Source of the DNA: Eunapius fragilis
Lineage: Eukaryota > Porifera > Demospongiae > Spongillida > Spongillidae
Assembly: GCA_963681505.1 (NCBI GenBank)
Contig: OY811973.1
Coordinates: 8,914,763 to 8,978,762 of the forward strand
Length of the DNA stretch: 64,000 nucleotides
Direction: 5' to 3'
Below are positions 1 through 10,160 of the stretch, piece after piece. Each line of letters starts with the position of its first letter. The stretch's first letter is position 1. Both the position numbers and the translations under genes were made by a program. The notes under the pieces are model-generated. The model searched no databases. It was given only the letters and a program-made list of their open reading frames with translations, and had not been told where the DNA came from.

Positions 1-77
1 AACCATATCTCACTTTATAGGCTTGCATGAACAGTGGAAATAATACCTGGTTAATTAATGCTGCATGGTTTTTGCAG

Positions 78-826
78 GTACAGGTAATAAGACTTATCCG
101 CATGACTGTTCAGAAGCTTGGAATGATGGACAAAGAGAAGCTGGTGTCTACACTATCAAGCTGACTGCAGCCTCACAACCATTTGATGTCTTCTGTAGAA
201 TGACCGCAACTGGAGGGTTTACTGTCATACAAAGAAGGATGGATGGATCAGTGAACTTTGATAGGACCTGGAATGAGTACAAGAATGGCTTTGGTTCTCT
301 TGAGGTATGCTTCAACCCTATGAAATGTGTCCAATGAAGTGTACACTTGTTCACAGCAACTCTTTTGCACACACAGGGTGAACACTGGTTAGGATTGGAT
401 ACAATCCACCTGCTGACACAGTTTGGTTACAATCCTAAAGGAGTTGGACTAAGAGTGGAACTTGGAGACTTCAAGGGAGTCTTCAAATATGCAGACTACA
501 GCTTCTTTGTGGTGCTAACTGAAGATCTGAACTACACCATGTTACATAATGGATTCGCTAATGGCACAGCAGGGAACTCCCTTGGGGACCACAACTCCAT
601 GCAGTTTAGCACAAAAGATCGTGACAATGATTTGCTTTCCTTTAAGAACTGTGCCAGGGACCTAAAAGGAGGGTGGTGGTTCACAGGGTGCTACACTGCA
701 TTCCTCAATGGACCCTACTCACCTCTCCAGGATCCCTCCAATCCCATCCAGATATCATGGAGGCAGTTTAACTACAACCAAAGTAATATGCGCTGGACTG
801 AAATGATGATATATTCAAGCACCTAA
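78..826 (+). CDS. Fibrinogen-related domain (FReD) protein, last two exons
   Basis: Secreted or extracellular recognition/adhesion-type domain (ficolin, tenascin and angiopoietin C-terminal family). Two exons fit: 78-304 (acceptor tttgcag before it, donor gtatgc after it) and 377-826 (acceptor cacacag), joined in phase 0 to give ...FGSLE|GEHWLGLD. Family landmarks are present: the early Cys in HDCSEAW, a second in FDVFCRM, GGFTVIQRRMDGSVNF, GEHWLGLD, the Ca-binding-type KDRDND, then NCA, GGWWFTGC, LNG and a terminal MRWTEMMIYSS. Together the exons encode about 225 residues, the usual length of a whole FReD. The first exon begins in mid-codon, so upstream exons (signal peptide, any other domain) lie before base 1. 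The stop is TAA at 824-826. The reading frame looks intact. Which FReD subfamily this is cannot be told. Confidence 0.9.
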
Positions 827-1013
827 AATTAATTGGTGTTGTTGCAAGGATAATTATTGAATTCCCACAGTTGGCCTACATAAACTTTCCTTGATTCATG
901 TGTGCTTATACATGTATAATTGCAATGATCCGTGCTAAAAAAGACCATTTCTGCAATGTTGCATGGCATGCAGCTTGATAGGTATATAGGTTTGAATTAT
1001 TAATATTGTTCCA

Positions 1014-1019
1014 AATAAA
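1014..1019 (+). promoter_or_regulatory. Candidate polyadenylation signal of the FReD gene
   Basis: AATAAA about 190 bp after the FReD stop codon, with T-rich sequence following. Consistent with the 3' end of that transcript; inferred from position only. Confidence 0.45.
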
Positions 1020-1758
1020 AGTGCAATTCTATTGACCTTTTCTTTTTCTGCCGGTCCCTTCTCTAACCTTTCCTTCTTCCATACCTCTCCTTCTGTCCCC
1101 AACCCCCTCCCCACTCCTTTATTTAGTTCTCGTTCTTTTTCTACTACTTTCATTCCTTCTGTACATTTTTACATGCACCAATTTTTAAAATCCTTATTAG
1201 CTAATCCTTATTATTGTAATAGCAAAAAAACTTGTTTTATTAATTTTGCACCCTCCTTTTATACAACTCAATACTACACATCAAAACATAGCACATAACC
1301 CAAAGATCGTAAGATATATAACCTCTGTTACCTCATGAATGTGGGAGGAAGAACTTGACTGAATGAGTAAACAGCAATTAACTTGTGTCAATGGGCAGGT
1401 CAAATGGGATATACATTCATACTCGTTCAGATATGCCCTGCCCTCTTTAAGCTTGTCCTCAAGCTGTCGTACCTATCCGGTTGCCTCCTTTGTGTTGTGG
1501 GTTATCGTCTCTGCTCTCCTGGCTGGTCCTCTCTTGGCAGGTCCGGTGAAGTAATTACGTGTTCAATGTTGGGTGCAGTCCAGACATCAATGGTTGGATG
1601 GTCATTTGGTGGTACATCATTGTGTTGACGCTGATTCCTGTGCTGCAGTCGGTTTATATGAACACTCCGGGTTTATGTCCCATCTGTGATCTTCATATTG
1701 ATCTCATTCTTGACCGATTTTATAATCCACTTGCCTTCCCATCTATACTTCCAGCTTA

Positions 1759-2008
1759 CTAGACTTTGGAATGAGGAACATACATCCAAACAAGTTCAGT
1801 GCCATTTTCCTTATGCTTCCTCATTTTTGCTGCCCTGGCAGCCACACCAGCAGTAACTCCCGCTTCAGATACATTACTGGAATTTAGCGGGGAAATTACC
1901 GTGACATCAAATGCTGCTGAGCTAATATCCCAGGTAGTCACGGGTTATGAGCCGGACGAGTGCGGAGTCCATCCGAGCCCAAGCCGCTTCCGGCTTCCAA
2001 GCAGATAA
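1759..2008 (-). pseudogene. Remnant of RT-element C-terminal domain
   Basis: On the minus strand this reads AAFDVTVISPLNSSNVSEAG, then GVAARAAKMRKHKENG. It is clearly related to the C-terminal domain of the large reverse-transcriptase proteins at 14-26 kb (AAFDVTVASPLTPVTLNNAS, then GAAAYAAELRKHVAND). A degraded match upstream (LGLGWTPHSSGS) corresponds to the GYGLARDHVNSRPAD part. There is no RT core, and stop codons flank the fragment. It is an old, truncated relative rather than a functional gene. Confidence 0.65.
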
Positions 2009-2081
2009 GGAGGCGCGATGGCATGCACATACAATTTTCTGTCGTTTGAGGAAGAAAATATGCTCCCATCTAAATATGGAG

Positions 2082-2935
2082 GCCTAGCCCAGGGTTGCCG
2101 AAGGCCAGTCCGGCCTGCCAGGTCGGCCTGCCAGGCCGGACATTTAGCTTGGCCTGGCAGGCCGGACCGTGACCTGACAGGCCGGCAGGCCGGGATCCAC
2201 CCACTTATTATAATGAATTATTAATTCATTTTGCGATGTCTATATAACTATATAGCTAGCTAGCTAGCTATATATAGTAATATAGTTATTACAATCAGCT
2301 GGTAATGGTTACAATTTACAAATTACAGATACAGAAACTGAAATACATAACATGCAGTGATGCAAACTGCGCGCTTGCTATCTAGATACCTGTAATTAAC
2401 CATGCATTGTGCTTCAGCATGACATACGCCTCCAAACGTTGAGGGAGAAGGTTCCATCTCTGGCGCAGTTTAATCAGTTTAGCTCGCGAAAACACCCGCT
2501 CGGATGGAGCTGAAGAAGCAGCTAGGAATAGCTAAATACTTCCTGGCAAGCTTTGCAATTGTGAGGAGTTACCCATCATGCATTTTCCACCACGCTAGAG
2601 CTAGGGTCAATAGGGGAATTTGCATCTATGACTCGAGCCTCAGAACAAGCAGCTATGCATCATACATACTCCACCTGAACTGAGGCTCTCTGAAGGGCAG
2701 CTGCTGCTGCTGCTTCTGAAGTGTCTTGCTCATCCGGTTCATCTTCATCCAGAAAATCGCAGTCATCAAAGCGCCGCCGCTTAACAATTCATGAATTTTT
2801 AATAAATTGTTTAATAACATCAATTTATCCGACCTGGCAGGCCGGCCTGGCAGGCCGGCCTGCCAGGCCGGGCCTTTCAGGCCGGCTGGTCACAGGCCGG
2901 ACCCCGGCCTGACTTTCGGCAACCCTGGCCTAGTC
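2082..2935. mobile_element. Deleted hAT transposon with 8-bp TSD
   Basis: The element proper is 2090-2927 (838 bp). Its ends are inverted: CAGGGTTGCCGAA at the left and TTCGGCAACCCTG at the right. It is flanked by gcctagcc (2082-2089) and gcctagtc (2928-2935), an 8-bp duplication with one mismatch. CAG-start termini and 8-bp duplications are hallmarks of the hAT superfamily. Just inside both ends lie several copies of GGCAGGCCGG or its complement (2100-2200 and 2830-2910), unusually GC-rich for this window. The interior holds a remnant of hAT transposase coding sequence, so this is an internally deleted derivative of an autonomous element. Confidence 0.9.
2382..2600 (-). pseudogene. hAT transposase, C-terminal dimerisation region remnant
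   Basis: On the minus strand, AASSAPSERVFSRAKL then LPQRLEAYVMLKHNAW match the conserved hAT C-terminal dimerisation signature (SSAPSERVFS...LP..LE.LV.LK.N). The frame ends at a TAG on 2382-2384. Just upstream, in another frame, WKMHDG, a stop, then LLTIAKLARKYLAIP gives the sequence that normally precedes this motif, so at least one nonsense codon and one frameshift are present. Only the last part of the transposase survives. It lies inside the element bounded by the 8-bp duplications, which ties the coding remnant to those termini. Confidence 0.85.
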
Positions 2936-3214
2936 TATACATGCAGTTGTTAAAAGTGCAAGCATGAATGTATAGATGGATAAGATGTGAAGTACATGGC
3001 AGCATGTAGATCGATATAAAAGGATATGGTATAGGGTAGGAACAGGGGTTCCTAGGTGGGGTAATATCTGTAGACAGGGTCTGCAACTGTATATGCGTGC
3101 GTGTGCGCGGAAGGTCTGATGGCTTTAACATATAAGGTTGGTGAAGATGTAGAATCAGTCTAAGCGCGCGTATTGTGCACCAACACTGCGGAAAATTCTA
3201 TTAATGCTAAAAGC

Positions 3215-3310
3215 GAGGGGGGGGGGGGGGGCAAAAAAAAATTATAGACACCATCCCAAAATTCTTAAAATCAAGGTCCAGGTCAACCCCCCCCCCCCCC
3301 CCCCCCCCCT
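3215..3310. repeat. Poly-G and poly-C tracts
   Basis: A run of G (about 3218-3231) and a run of C (about 3287-3309) separated by about 55 bp. Long G/C homopolymers recur across this window (3884, 39011, 39110, 39187, 41838, 52290, 52596, 59443, 62978, 63877), often just inside transposon termini. Their lengths are prone to assembly error. Confidence 0.8.
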
Positions 3311-3704
3311 CCGCCTACGTACGAACACGCCCATTTTAGATCACGCCCCTTAAATCATGACGCAATCGACAATTGATCGCACCTCTTTTAGAAATCGCGC
3401 ACAAACTTGCATAGATACACTATACTACACATTGCCGCATTGCGCTTATAAGAAGTTGTTATCATTCCCATTCCTCTCGCATTAACTTGCTCCAAAACAT
3501 GTCTTAACATCGCAGTTATGTTTGGCTGACTAGCGTTAGCTTTTACCTTAGCAGCAATCGCTTTGCAACTCTTGGATTGTTGATGCTGTCGTAGATTGAT
3601 CTAGTCTATCAGCGGTATTTGACGCTGTGCGTTGCAACGATCGCAAATAGCTATTTCATGATGAAAGCGTGTGGTTTTACAAATTAGCCTCAATCACGTG
3701 ATAA

Positions 3705-3858
3705 GGGATATTACCTGGTAACCATGTGTAAGGAGAGGGGTGTGACCTGGGTAACCATGAGTAGGGTGATGGATGTGACCTGGTGATGATGGTAGGTTGA
3801 GGGTGTGACCTGGTGACTATGTGTAGGGTGAGATGTGACCTGGTGACCATGTGTATAT
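3705..3858. repeat. Tandem repeat, about 37-40 bp unit
   Basis: Four to five imperfect copies of a unit containing GTGTGACCTGG-TAACCATG-TGTAGGGTGA. Not coding. Followed by a poly-C tract (about 3887-3910). Confidence 0.7.
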
Positions 3859-4431
3859 GTTATGAATTTATTTCATTTAAGGTAAAGACCCCCCCCCCCC
3901 CCCCCCCCCCACAAACTTAGACACCTCATAACTTTTTTCCACACACCTCCCTGCAAAAAATATTTGTGATGCTCTCAATGAGCTCTTCAAAGTTGGGGGA
4001 AGGTGTCCCCCCTCGGCTAAAAGGATTATATTATTATTACCTTTAGAAAGATCAAAAAAGCTGCATTTAACCGTCGCCGTAGCATATTTAGTACCGGAGA
4101 TGTTTAGCGTCAAAGGGACAACTTTTTTAGTACAGCGTAATTGCAATTAAAACTGTGACGGTTGAGGAATAACAAGGCATAACCTTGCCATTCCGTAAGA
4201 TATTAATTCCAATTAAATAGTCCACGATCATTTCAATAACCATAATTGCATTATCAATTCCTTCTTCAGATTCATCCATCATTCAATATTTAATTGTTAG
4301 TATTGGTCCCCTAATATCCCACAAACTGCCCCCCTAGCTCTATCCTCACATATTGCTGCCCACATACTGCTCCCTCTATTCTATTCCCACCACCATGATA
4401 CTCCCCTCTGTCCTCGCAAAGTGCCCCCCCC

Positions 4432-4560
4432 CCCTTGTGTAACCGGCTGTCCCGTTGTGTAACCGGCTGTCCCGTTGTGCAACCGGCTGTCCCGTTGTGC
4501 AACCGGCTGTCCGGTTGTGTAACCAGCTGTCCCGTTGTGTAACTGGCTGTCCGTTATTTA
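4432..4560. repeat. 21-bp tandem repeat near left end of Ginger-like element
   Basis: About six copies of a 20-21 bp unit, TTGTGTAACCGGCTGTCCCG. Related sequence (CCGGTTGTCCGGTTGCATAACC) occurs at 8064-8135, on the other side of the Ginger-like gene and in the same orientation. The two blocks may be subterminal repeats of that element. Exact termini were not found. Confidence 0.7.
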
Positions 4561-4911
4561 ATATCTTTATGATTTTATCTATGCACAACTCAGGTTGTAT
4601 GGATGTGACTATTGCACATTTATGGGAAGATGTTTTGTCATACTGAGAAGATGACAATGTATGTTTATGGACACTAGTGCAAAAAATAACTGATGATGTT
4701 GTATAATGCTGACATGAGGCTTACAACTGCCCAGTACATAGCATAATGCAGCAGAAATATTAATATACGTGTACTACGACTGTTACAAATAGTGATAATC
4801 AGTTTATACTGTACTGCACGAAGGGCAGTTCCACATTGACCTGTGATCTTTGTGTACACTTTTGTCGATCTTCATGCAGGCTACATGGAACCACCGCTGG
4901 CAAATATCACA

Positions 4912-5946
4912 TTAAATCATTTTTGAGCAATCATTAATATGCCGGCAAATACAGGTGATATACGCCAGAGCAAATAATCCACAGTCACGTGATCCTTCCT
5001 GCAGTTGAACATCTACAAACTCAACAGAAATTTGGTTTTCTTGTGTTTGAAGTAGGGCACTCATCAGCTTCAGGGTAGGCTTGGGAAGCTCTTTACCTCC
5101 ATTGCAGTCAAAGATTTTGATGCTGGCATTTTGGCAACTAACAGTGGATAGAGCAATCCAATGATTTTTATTCATATTTACGATCTGCACAAACTGCTCC
5201 TGTGGTGGAATCATGGAAAAATTCTGGCTAAGTGCAGGTGGTTGAAAGCCATCTATGGATGGGTGCTGCTTTTTCAGCATATATTGTGCAGCGGTGATTA
5301 TAAGATCATCTAGCCAGCTTTTTGGAGATGTAAGTATTGCCTTGTGGTACATTGTCAGTTGAACAGTACAGATAGTAACCCAGGTGTCTTCATCATCTCC
5401 ACTCAATTCTGCTGTTAAATCCATCTTGCACAAGGGTTTTGTGTGATCACCATTAGTGCAAGAATGTCCTGGGTGGCAATGAGCAGAGCAGGACGATTTG
5501 TTCTTTTTGCAGCAGCAATACTTTGCACTATTGCATCTCATTTTGCATGCACATGACAATGATGCTTGGGTATATATATCCAAGAAAGGAGTTTTGTTGC
5601 TAGAAGATGGTGGTGATAATTTCATAGCTGATGCAGGTGTACAATTCTTTTTTTTTTTGCAGTTATCCCCTTTATGGCAGTGTGAGGTGCAATCAATTTT
5701 ATTCTTCTTGCAAGGGAACCGTTGCGTGCTGCAGCCTGCTGTGCACTTGCACCTATTCTTTGAAAATGCACTCCACGGTGTACTTTCTTTTGAAGCTGCT
5801 CGAAGTGACACACGAGTAGAATTTTCCCATCCTTTCACAGATAGACAGAAAGTCCCTTCAAAAAATTCCAGATCACAAGCAGAGTAGCATTTATTCAACA
5901 CCCCTGACTTGCACATGCCGTTCCAATCACCTGTACAATTATGCAC
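4912..5946 (-). CDS. Cys-rich module plus Ulp1-like (C48) cysteine protease
   Basis: C-terminal part of the Ginger-like protein, open for 344 codons. Residues about 20-55 (CKSGVLNKCYSACDLEF) belong to the end of the preceding integrase-linked segment. About residues 65-100 and 130-165 hold two Cys-rich blocks (CKCTAGCSTQRFPCKK; then a CKM-C-CCCKK-C block ending CHPGHSC) of the CxC/CRC-like type. The last 150 residues show the C48 triad order: His in NHWIALS, Asp in IKIFDCNGG, then the Q/Cys box LQEGSRDCGLFALA. In this superfamily such domains cleave SUMO/ubiquitin-like proteins; the role in transposition is not known. The first Met is probably internal, since coding sequence continues upstream in another frame, so this is a piece rather than a free-standing gene. 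Confidence 0.75.
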   Translation of the reverse strand: MHNCTGDWNGMCKSGVLNKCYSACDLEFFEGTFCLSVKGWENSTRVSLRAASKESTPWSAFSKNRCKCTAGCSTQRFPCKKNKIDCTSHCHKGDNCKKKKNCTPASAMKLSPPSSSNKTPFLDIYTQASLSCACKMRCNSAKYCCCKKNKSSCSAHCHPGHSCTNGDHTKPLCKMDLTAELSGDDEDTWVTICTVQLTMYHKAILTSPKSWLDDLIITAAQYMLKKQHPSIDGFQPPALSQNFSMIPPQEQFVQIVNMNKNHWIALSTVSCQNASIKIFDCNGGKELPKPTLKLMSALLQTQENQISVEFVDVQLQEGSRDCGLFALAYITCICRHINDCSKMI

Positions 5947-6393
5947 GGCAGTCTATTTGGGTCAGTGGAAGCCCGATCAATGCAAGGAATTCTCACAGTA
6001 ACACAATCTCCTACATGAAATTCTTTAATTTTGTGCTTAAGGTTGTATTTTTCCATCATCCTATTAGCATTTTTCAAATATTCTTTGTCTGCAATCTGGC
6101 GAACAGGCAAGTGCTTCTCAGTAGTAGCCAAAACCCTTGAATTGGTCTTCATTAAAGCTACCTATACATCAAAAGGAACCAGAAAGATTAATCAGGATCA
6201 AAACATATATTGAGGCACTTACTTGCACTGTGTTGTTACCATTTTCATCATAATCACTGTCATGACCATCACATTTTTCTGAATTAACAGAGTACTGGTA
6301 GACAGAAAGATCGCTTGCAGCAGTGGTTTTGTTACTCTCCTCAATATTGCTTTCTAACTCCCTTGCAACAATGCCCACATAAGTACCTTCCAT
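5898..6393 (-). pseudogene. GPY/F-like segment of the Ginger-like protein
   Basis: Two exons. The upstream one (6393 to about 6220) reads EMEGTYVGIVARELESNIEE and ends NNTVQ before a GTAAGT donor. The next (about 6167-5898) reads VALMKTNSRVLATTEKHLPV, then FHVGDCVTVRIPCIDRA, the motif following the integrase in Ginger/KRBA2-type proteins. The frame closes at a stop near 5898. Homology then resumes in a different frame (MCKSGVLNKCYSAC), so a frameshift lies near 5930. Confidence 0.6.
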
Positions 6394-6433
6394 TTCCTTT
6401 TCCTCTAAATTGTCCTCATCTTCTTCCTCTCCA

Positions 6434-6691
6434 TCATCCTTGTCCTACATCCCCACTGTCCTTTGCTACTTTCTCATCATCCTCTTCATATTCCTCATCC
6501 TCATCTTCTTTTTCCTCATCTTTTTCCTCCTCTTCTTTTTCCTCATCTTCTTTTTCCTCATCTTCTTTTCCCTCATCCTCATCATTTTTTTCCTCATCTT
6601 CTTTTTCCTCATCCTCATCTTCATTTCCTTCATAATCCTGCTCTTTGTCTTTCGTCCCTTCCTCTGATTTTTCTCTGTCACAAGGCTTCAA
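6434..6691 (-). pseudogene. Acidic Glu/Asp-rich linker of Ginger-like protein
   Basis: The minus strand encodes about 60 residues that are nearly all E, D and K (for example DEEKEDEEKEDEEKEEEE), built from a CTTCTTTTTCCTCAT-type repeat. It lies between the integrase exon and the GPY/F-like segment. The frame differs from the end of the integrase exon (NFRGQLMKMF then a stop), while the acidic frame continues from ADEDVLKPCD; an indel near 6710 is likely. The repeat is expansion-prone. Confidence 0.55.
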
Positions 6692-6699
6692 AACATCTT

Positions 6700-7260
6700 C
6701 ATCAGCTGTCCCCGAAAGTTGGCATCTGGAACAAAAATTGCCCTTGGAGGTTGGCCAAATACTAACTCGTATGGGGTTTGCTTGGTGATGTCATGAACCT
6801 GAGTGTTCATTGTATCTGCAATGACATAAAACATAATAACATTTACAACATAGAAAAACTTTGGATCACTTACACACAATATGTGGAAGCCATTGAGACC
6901 ATGGTGGGGATTGATTGCCACATTCAACAACTTTGGCACTAATCATTCTCTCAAGTGTGTAGTGTGCTTGTTCAACTAATCCTTGGGATTGGGGATGTCG
7001 CGGACGACCATTGATTAACTGCACATGACCTGGCCATGTAGAAACTACATCTTCAATGAGTTTGTTTACAAATTCTTTGCCATTATCACTGTGAATGATA
7101 GCAGGCAAGCCAAACACTGGGAAAACATAGTTGTGCAATGCTTTAACCACATGGTTTGCCTTCTTTTTTGCAAGAGGAAATGCAAAATTAAACTTTGACC
7201 AATGATCCACGATGCGTAATATCCAGTTACATCCATTATGTGGCATATGCCTCATATCAA
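6700..7260 (-). pseudogene. rve-type integrase core (DDE) of Ginger-like transposon
   Basis: The exon running from about 7260 down to 6866 encodes IDLIDMRHMPHNGCNWILRI, VDHWSKFNFAFPL, GLPAIIHSDNGKEF and the later SQGLVEQAHYTLERM. These provide the three acidic positions: Asp in the first strand or VDHWS, Asp in HSDNGKEF, and Glu in VEQAH about 35 residues on. The next exon (about 6820-6700) continues TMNTQVHDITKQTPYELVFG, the usual end of the domain. It acts in DNA cleavage and joining of transposon ends. Similarity is closest to Ginger/KRBA2-type integrases by my recollection. Neighbouring frameshifts suggest the copy is dead. Confidence 0.8.
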
Positions 7261-7364
7261 TCAGATCGATCTACAGATATGTATAAATATTTTGTACGCG
7301 TTTGTAAGCATGAATAGTGATTAAACCTACCTGGATACGAGAAAATAGCCCATCAGCTCAGCTA

Positions 7365-8000
7365 TGATTGGCCTTAAAGGGACTTTAGTGTGCTGTGGTT
7401 TCCTTATGTTGCATGTTGAACACAAGCTTACATGCTTTTCAACCACAACTCTTGGTATGCATGAGTATAATGACTGGACCTACAGTGAATAAGGAGTGAC
7501 ATATACATGACTCAATTTAGCCTGTACATGTGCCGTAACGTACTTCAATTGCATAGAAATACTACTTACCCTAGCATAGGTTTTTCTTGAACCAGCATGC
7601 AGACAATCTTTATCATGGATCTGTTTCAAAATGTGGTAGAATTCCTCCACTATAGCGACTCTTCTATAGTCTTTCATGATCGTGCGGTCATTAACGTTCT
7701 ATATACCAACAAACCGGCCAGTAATCAACTACAGAAAAATGAATACTAACACAGAACGAATTACCTCCTCTCCCCCCTTGACTTGGACAACCAATGCATC
7801 CCTTATTCCAGCTTCAGGCAAGTCCAGCAGTTGAAATCCACTTCTTTTAATAAGATGACGAAAGTTTCTATCTCAATCGATAGAGGATTCTTTAAAAGGT
7901 GGGTGATCCGTTCTCCGAACTGTTGGTGAATTACGGCACTTCTTGTTCTCTTAGCGTCTTTTGGAAAAGCAGCAAAAAGGTATTCTTCAAACGCATCCAT
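7365..8000 (-). pseudogene. N-terminal region and HHCC zinc domain of Ginger-like transposase
   Basis: The first recognisable exon (8000-7803) begins MDAFEEYLFAAFPKDAKRTR and has no domain I recognise. The exon at 7690-7570 reads KDYRRVAIVEEFYHILKQIH then DCLHAGSRKTYARV. The exon around 7480-7365 reads EKHVSLCSTCNIRKPQHTKV. Together they supply the H...H...C..C zinc-binding pattern that precedes retroviral-type integrase cores. Exons are separated by short introns with plausible GT-AG borders. Confidence 0.6.
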
Positions 8001-8063
8001 CGGGCGTGTAACACGTGGATAAGAGAATGTGACACCTTGTTAGTGCATGAGCATGCGCAAGTT

Positions 8064-8135
8064 AACATCCGGTTACATAACCGGTCGTTCGGTTGTGCAT
8101 CCGGTTGTCCGGTTGCATAACCGGGCAATTGCTGG
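8064..8135. repeat. CCGGTT-rich repeats upstream of the Ginger-like gene
   Basis: Three to four imperfect copies of a GTTGCATAACCGGTTGTCCGG-type unit, related to the 21-bp array at 4432-4560. Candidate right subterminal block of the element. The stretch 8140-9320 beyond it shows no gene or repeat I can support. Confidence 0.5.
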
Positions 8136-9325
8136 GCATCCGTACGGAACATATACATGTACTGCTGCTGTGCGTGCCGCGCTTTTCTGCATTGCTTGCG
8201 CTATACAGGTAAGGTCAAATGCTAATATGCGCTGGTCTTATATCAAAGTCATTTAATTGAACAAAAGTTGTTTACACCTACCACTCCGAGTACAGGCGGT
8301 CCATATCCGCCTTGAACGGATCACTGTTGCTGCACTTTTGTCGCTACGAATACCTAGCTTTAATTCGTACTGCAACGTATAGCTTACAATGTTTAATTGA
8401 TTAATCATACCAAATTACAATATATATAGCTTTCCCGGAGTCGAATAAATTCAGATCACCCCCTGAACTTGACGACCCGTCAAAGACTATACTTGTTGAC
8501 ATCGCTAACTGCATCAGTCGGGTCCCCAGACTAGTCGCTAATGCAACATTATTTAAGAAAGTAATTGTGTCTAGCTACACATAGAATCCACAAGCGCGTT
8601 GATAAAATCTGCGCTACTTGATCTGACAAGACGATGCATTATATATTCACATCAACACCTTCCGCTGCCGCGCTGACCTTGCAAGACTATGGCCGGCGAT
8701 ATGAATCATATGCACAGCCGCATCCACATGGACTGGAGTAGATGCCTGCGGACAGTATAGCCTACATACAAACAGGTTCAGGTCAATACTGAAAAGTATA
8801 ATGCTTCTGCAATTTTATCAAATCTACTCCATCTTTATAGTTGTCGCAGGAAATTTATATAAGACATGCAGCAACACTACATTGCACAAATACTTAACCA
8901 TCATATCAAATAGTACACCTACATGGAGAAATATCACTATGCGTGTATATGGACCATCAAAGCCCTGTATGCTTGTAATGATGCATATAGTTTCTCATCC
9001 ATTGCTTTTTTTCATATGTACGCTTACTACATACATGTGCTGCAATGAATAATGCTCTTATTATAGCATCTTTCACGTTAGGTGATCATTGAGTGTTCTC
9101 CCAACTGAAGAGTATCAAACCTACTTCTGCAGGTTCTACATATAGGATTGATGTTATAACGAATTAATTTTTATTCTTCAACTACCAGGTATTTATAAAA
9201 GAACAAACAAAACAAATGCACAGAATAAACCCACAGATATAACATAAGGATAACAACTTCAGAACCCATGACCATGCAGTTCTGCTAAAGCTCAAGTCAA
9301 TTGTCCAAATAGATCTTCTCTGACT

Positions 9326-9508
9326 ATGCATGCTAATTCATACAGGCTCCAGTCGGTCACCATACCTCGTCATGATTTTCGGCTATACTTTTTTTCATCT
9401 CAGGTTGTTCCTATTTGGAATTCTTTACCACAACATGTTGTATCTGCAAAGAATATCATCACCTTCATGTGTCGCCTCAAAACTGTAGATCTATCTCCCT
9501 TTTTGTAA
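9326..9508 (+). pseudogene. 3' tail of a jockey/CR1-type LINE reverse transcriptase
   Basis: Encodes FFSSQVVPIWNSLPQHVVSA followed by KNIITFMCRLKTVDLSPFL. This matches the very C-terminal signature (F..R.V..WN.LP..VV.A.S...F...L) shared by many CR1/jockey/RTE-like LINEs. Upstream bases do not keep the frame. It is a short 5'-truncated, decayed insertion. The following GAAGGAGAAGG-rich stretch (about 9737-9783) is a simple repeat. Confidence 0.6.
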
Positions 9509-10160
9509 ACTGTATCCATTTAAATAGGAAGTATCAGGACCTACGATAGTAGGTCCTATGTAGGATTGGCTCCGTAGGCGTGGTTTTCGATCGAGCGTTA
9601 GAAAACAGAATATACAATGCGTAGCCACTTGCCAGTCGCTATAAAATCTGCCCAAAACACGCTGCATCAATAGTCCAACGCGCGATGTTCGCAACCCTGC
9701 CGTTGTCTCCAGACGGTATAGTCGATCCCTCGAATCCGCCATTTTTTTTCTCCTTCTTCTCCTTCTCCTTCTCCTTCTTCCTTTCGTCAAAAATAACTCA
9801 AGTTAGGAAAAGCGGGGGAAAATGATATTTGCACCAAAATGTAGCGCTCGATGCGAAGTTTCATCCTATGTGAATATTGAAACTATATAGTTTATATCAG
9901 TTTCGATATAAATTAATAAAGAGTGTGCGTGGGTGTATTTTTGCCGATTTATAAAAAATAAAGTATACATGCGGATGGACAGTTGGATAAGGATCGTAAC
10001 TAAATGCTTGGACCCATATGTTGTCGGGCTTTTGTCTGTACAAATTGCTATTGGAACTTTGATAAATTGCCCAGGACCCGTTTACTAAGCACGTAAGCAC
10101 GTGACCGTGCACGTGTTCGTTTTTATGTTTTGGTTGAATCGCGTCAAAAGAGATCGGTAC

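Larger units (their letters stand above)
4432..8135 (-). mobile_element. Decayed Ginger/KRBA2-like DNA transposon
   Basis: A multi-exon minus-strand gene runs from about 8000 down to 4912. In order it encodes an N-terminal region, an HHCC zinc-binding domain, an rve-type integrase core, an acidic stretch, a GPY/F-like segment, a Cys-rich module and a C-terminal Ulp1-like protease. This order matches Ginger (Gypsy-integrase-related) transposons, some of which carry cysteine-protease domains. No gag, protease or reverse transcriptase is seen, which argues against a Gypsy LTR element. Frame changes near 5930 and 6710 indicate decay. The boundaries given are the related repeat blocks either side, not proven termini. 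Confidence 0.6.

Noticed and set aside
6315-6765. Plus-strand Ser- or Phe-rich ORFs over the CTTCTTTTTCCTCAT stretch
   Set aside because: Complement of the acidic linker in the minus-strand Ginger-like gene; no independent support.
4432-8135. Gypsy-type LTR retrotransposon
   Set aside because: Integrase present, but no RT, RNase H, protease or gag and no LTR pair; domain order fits Ginger better.
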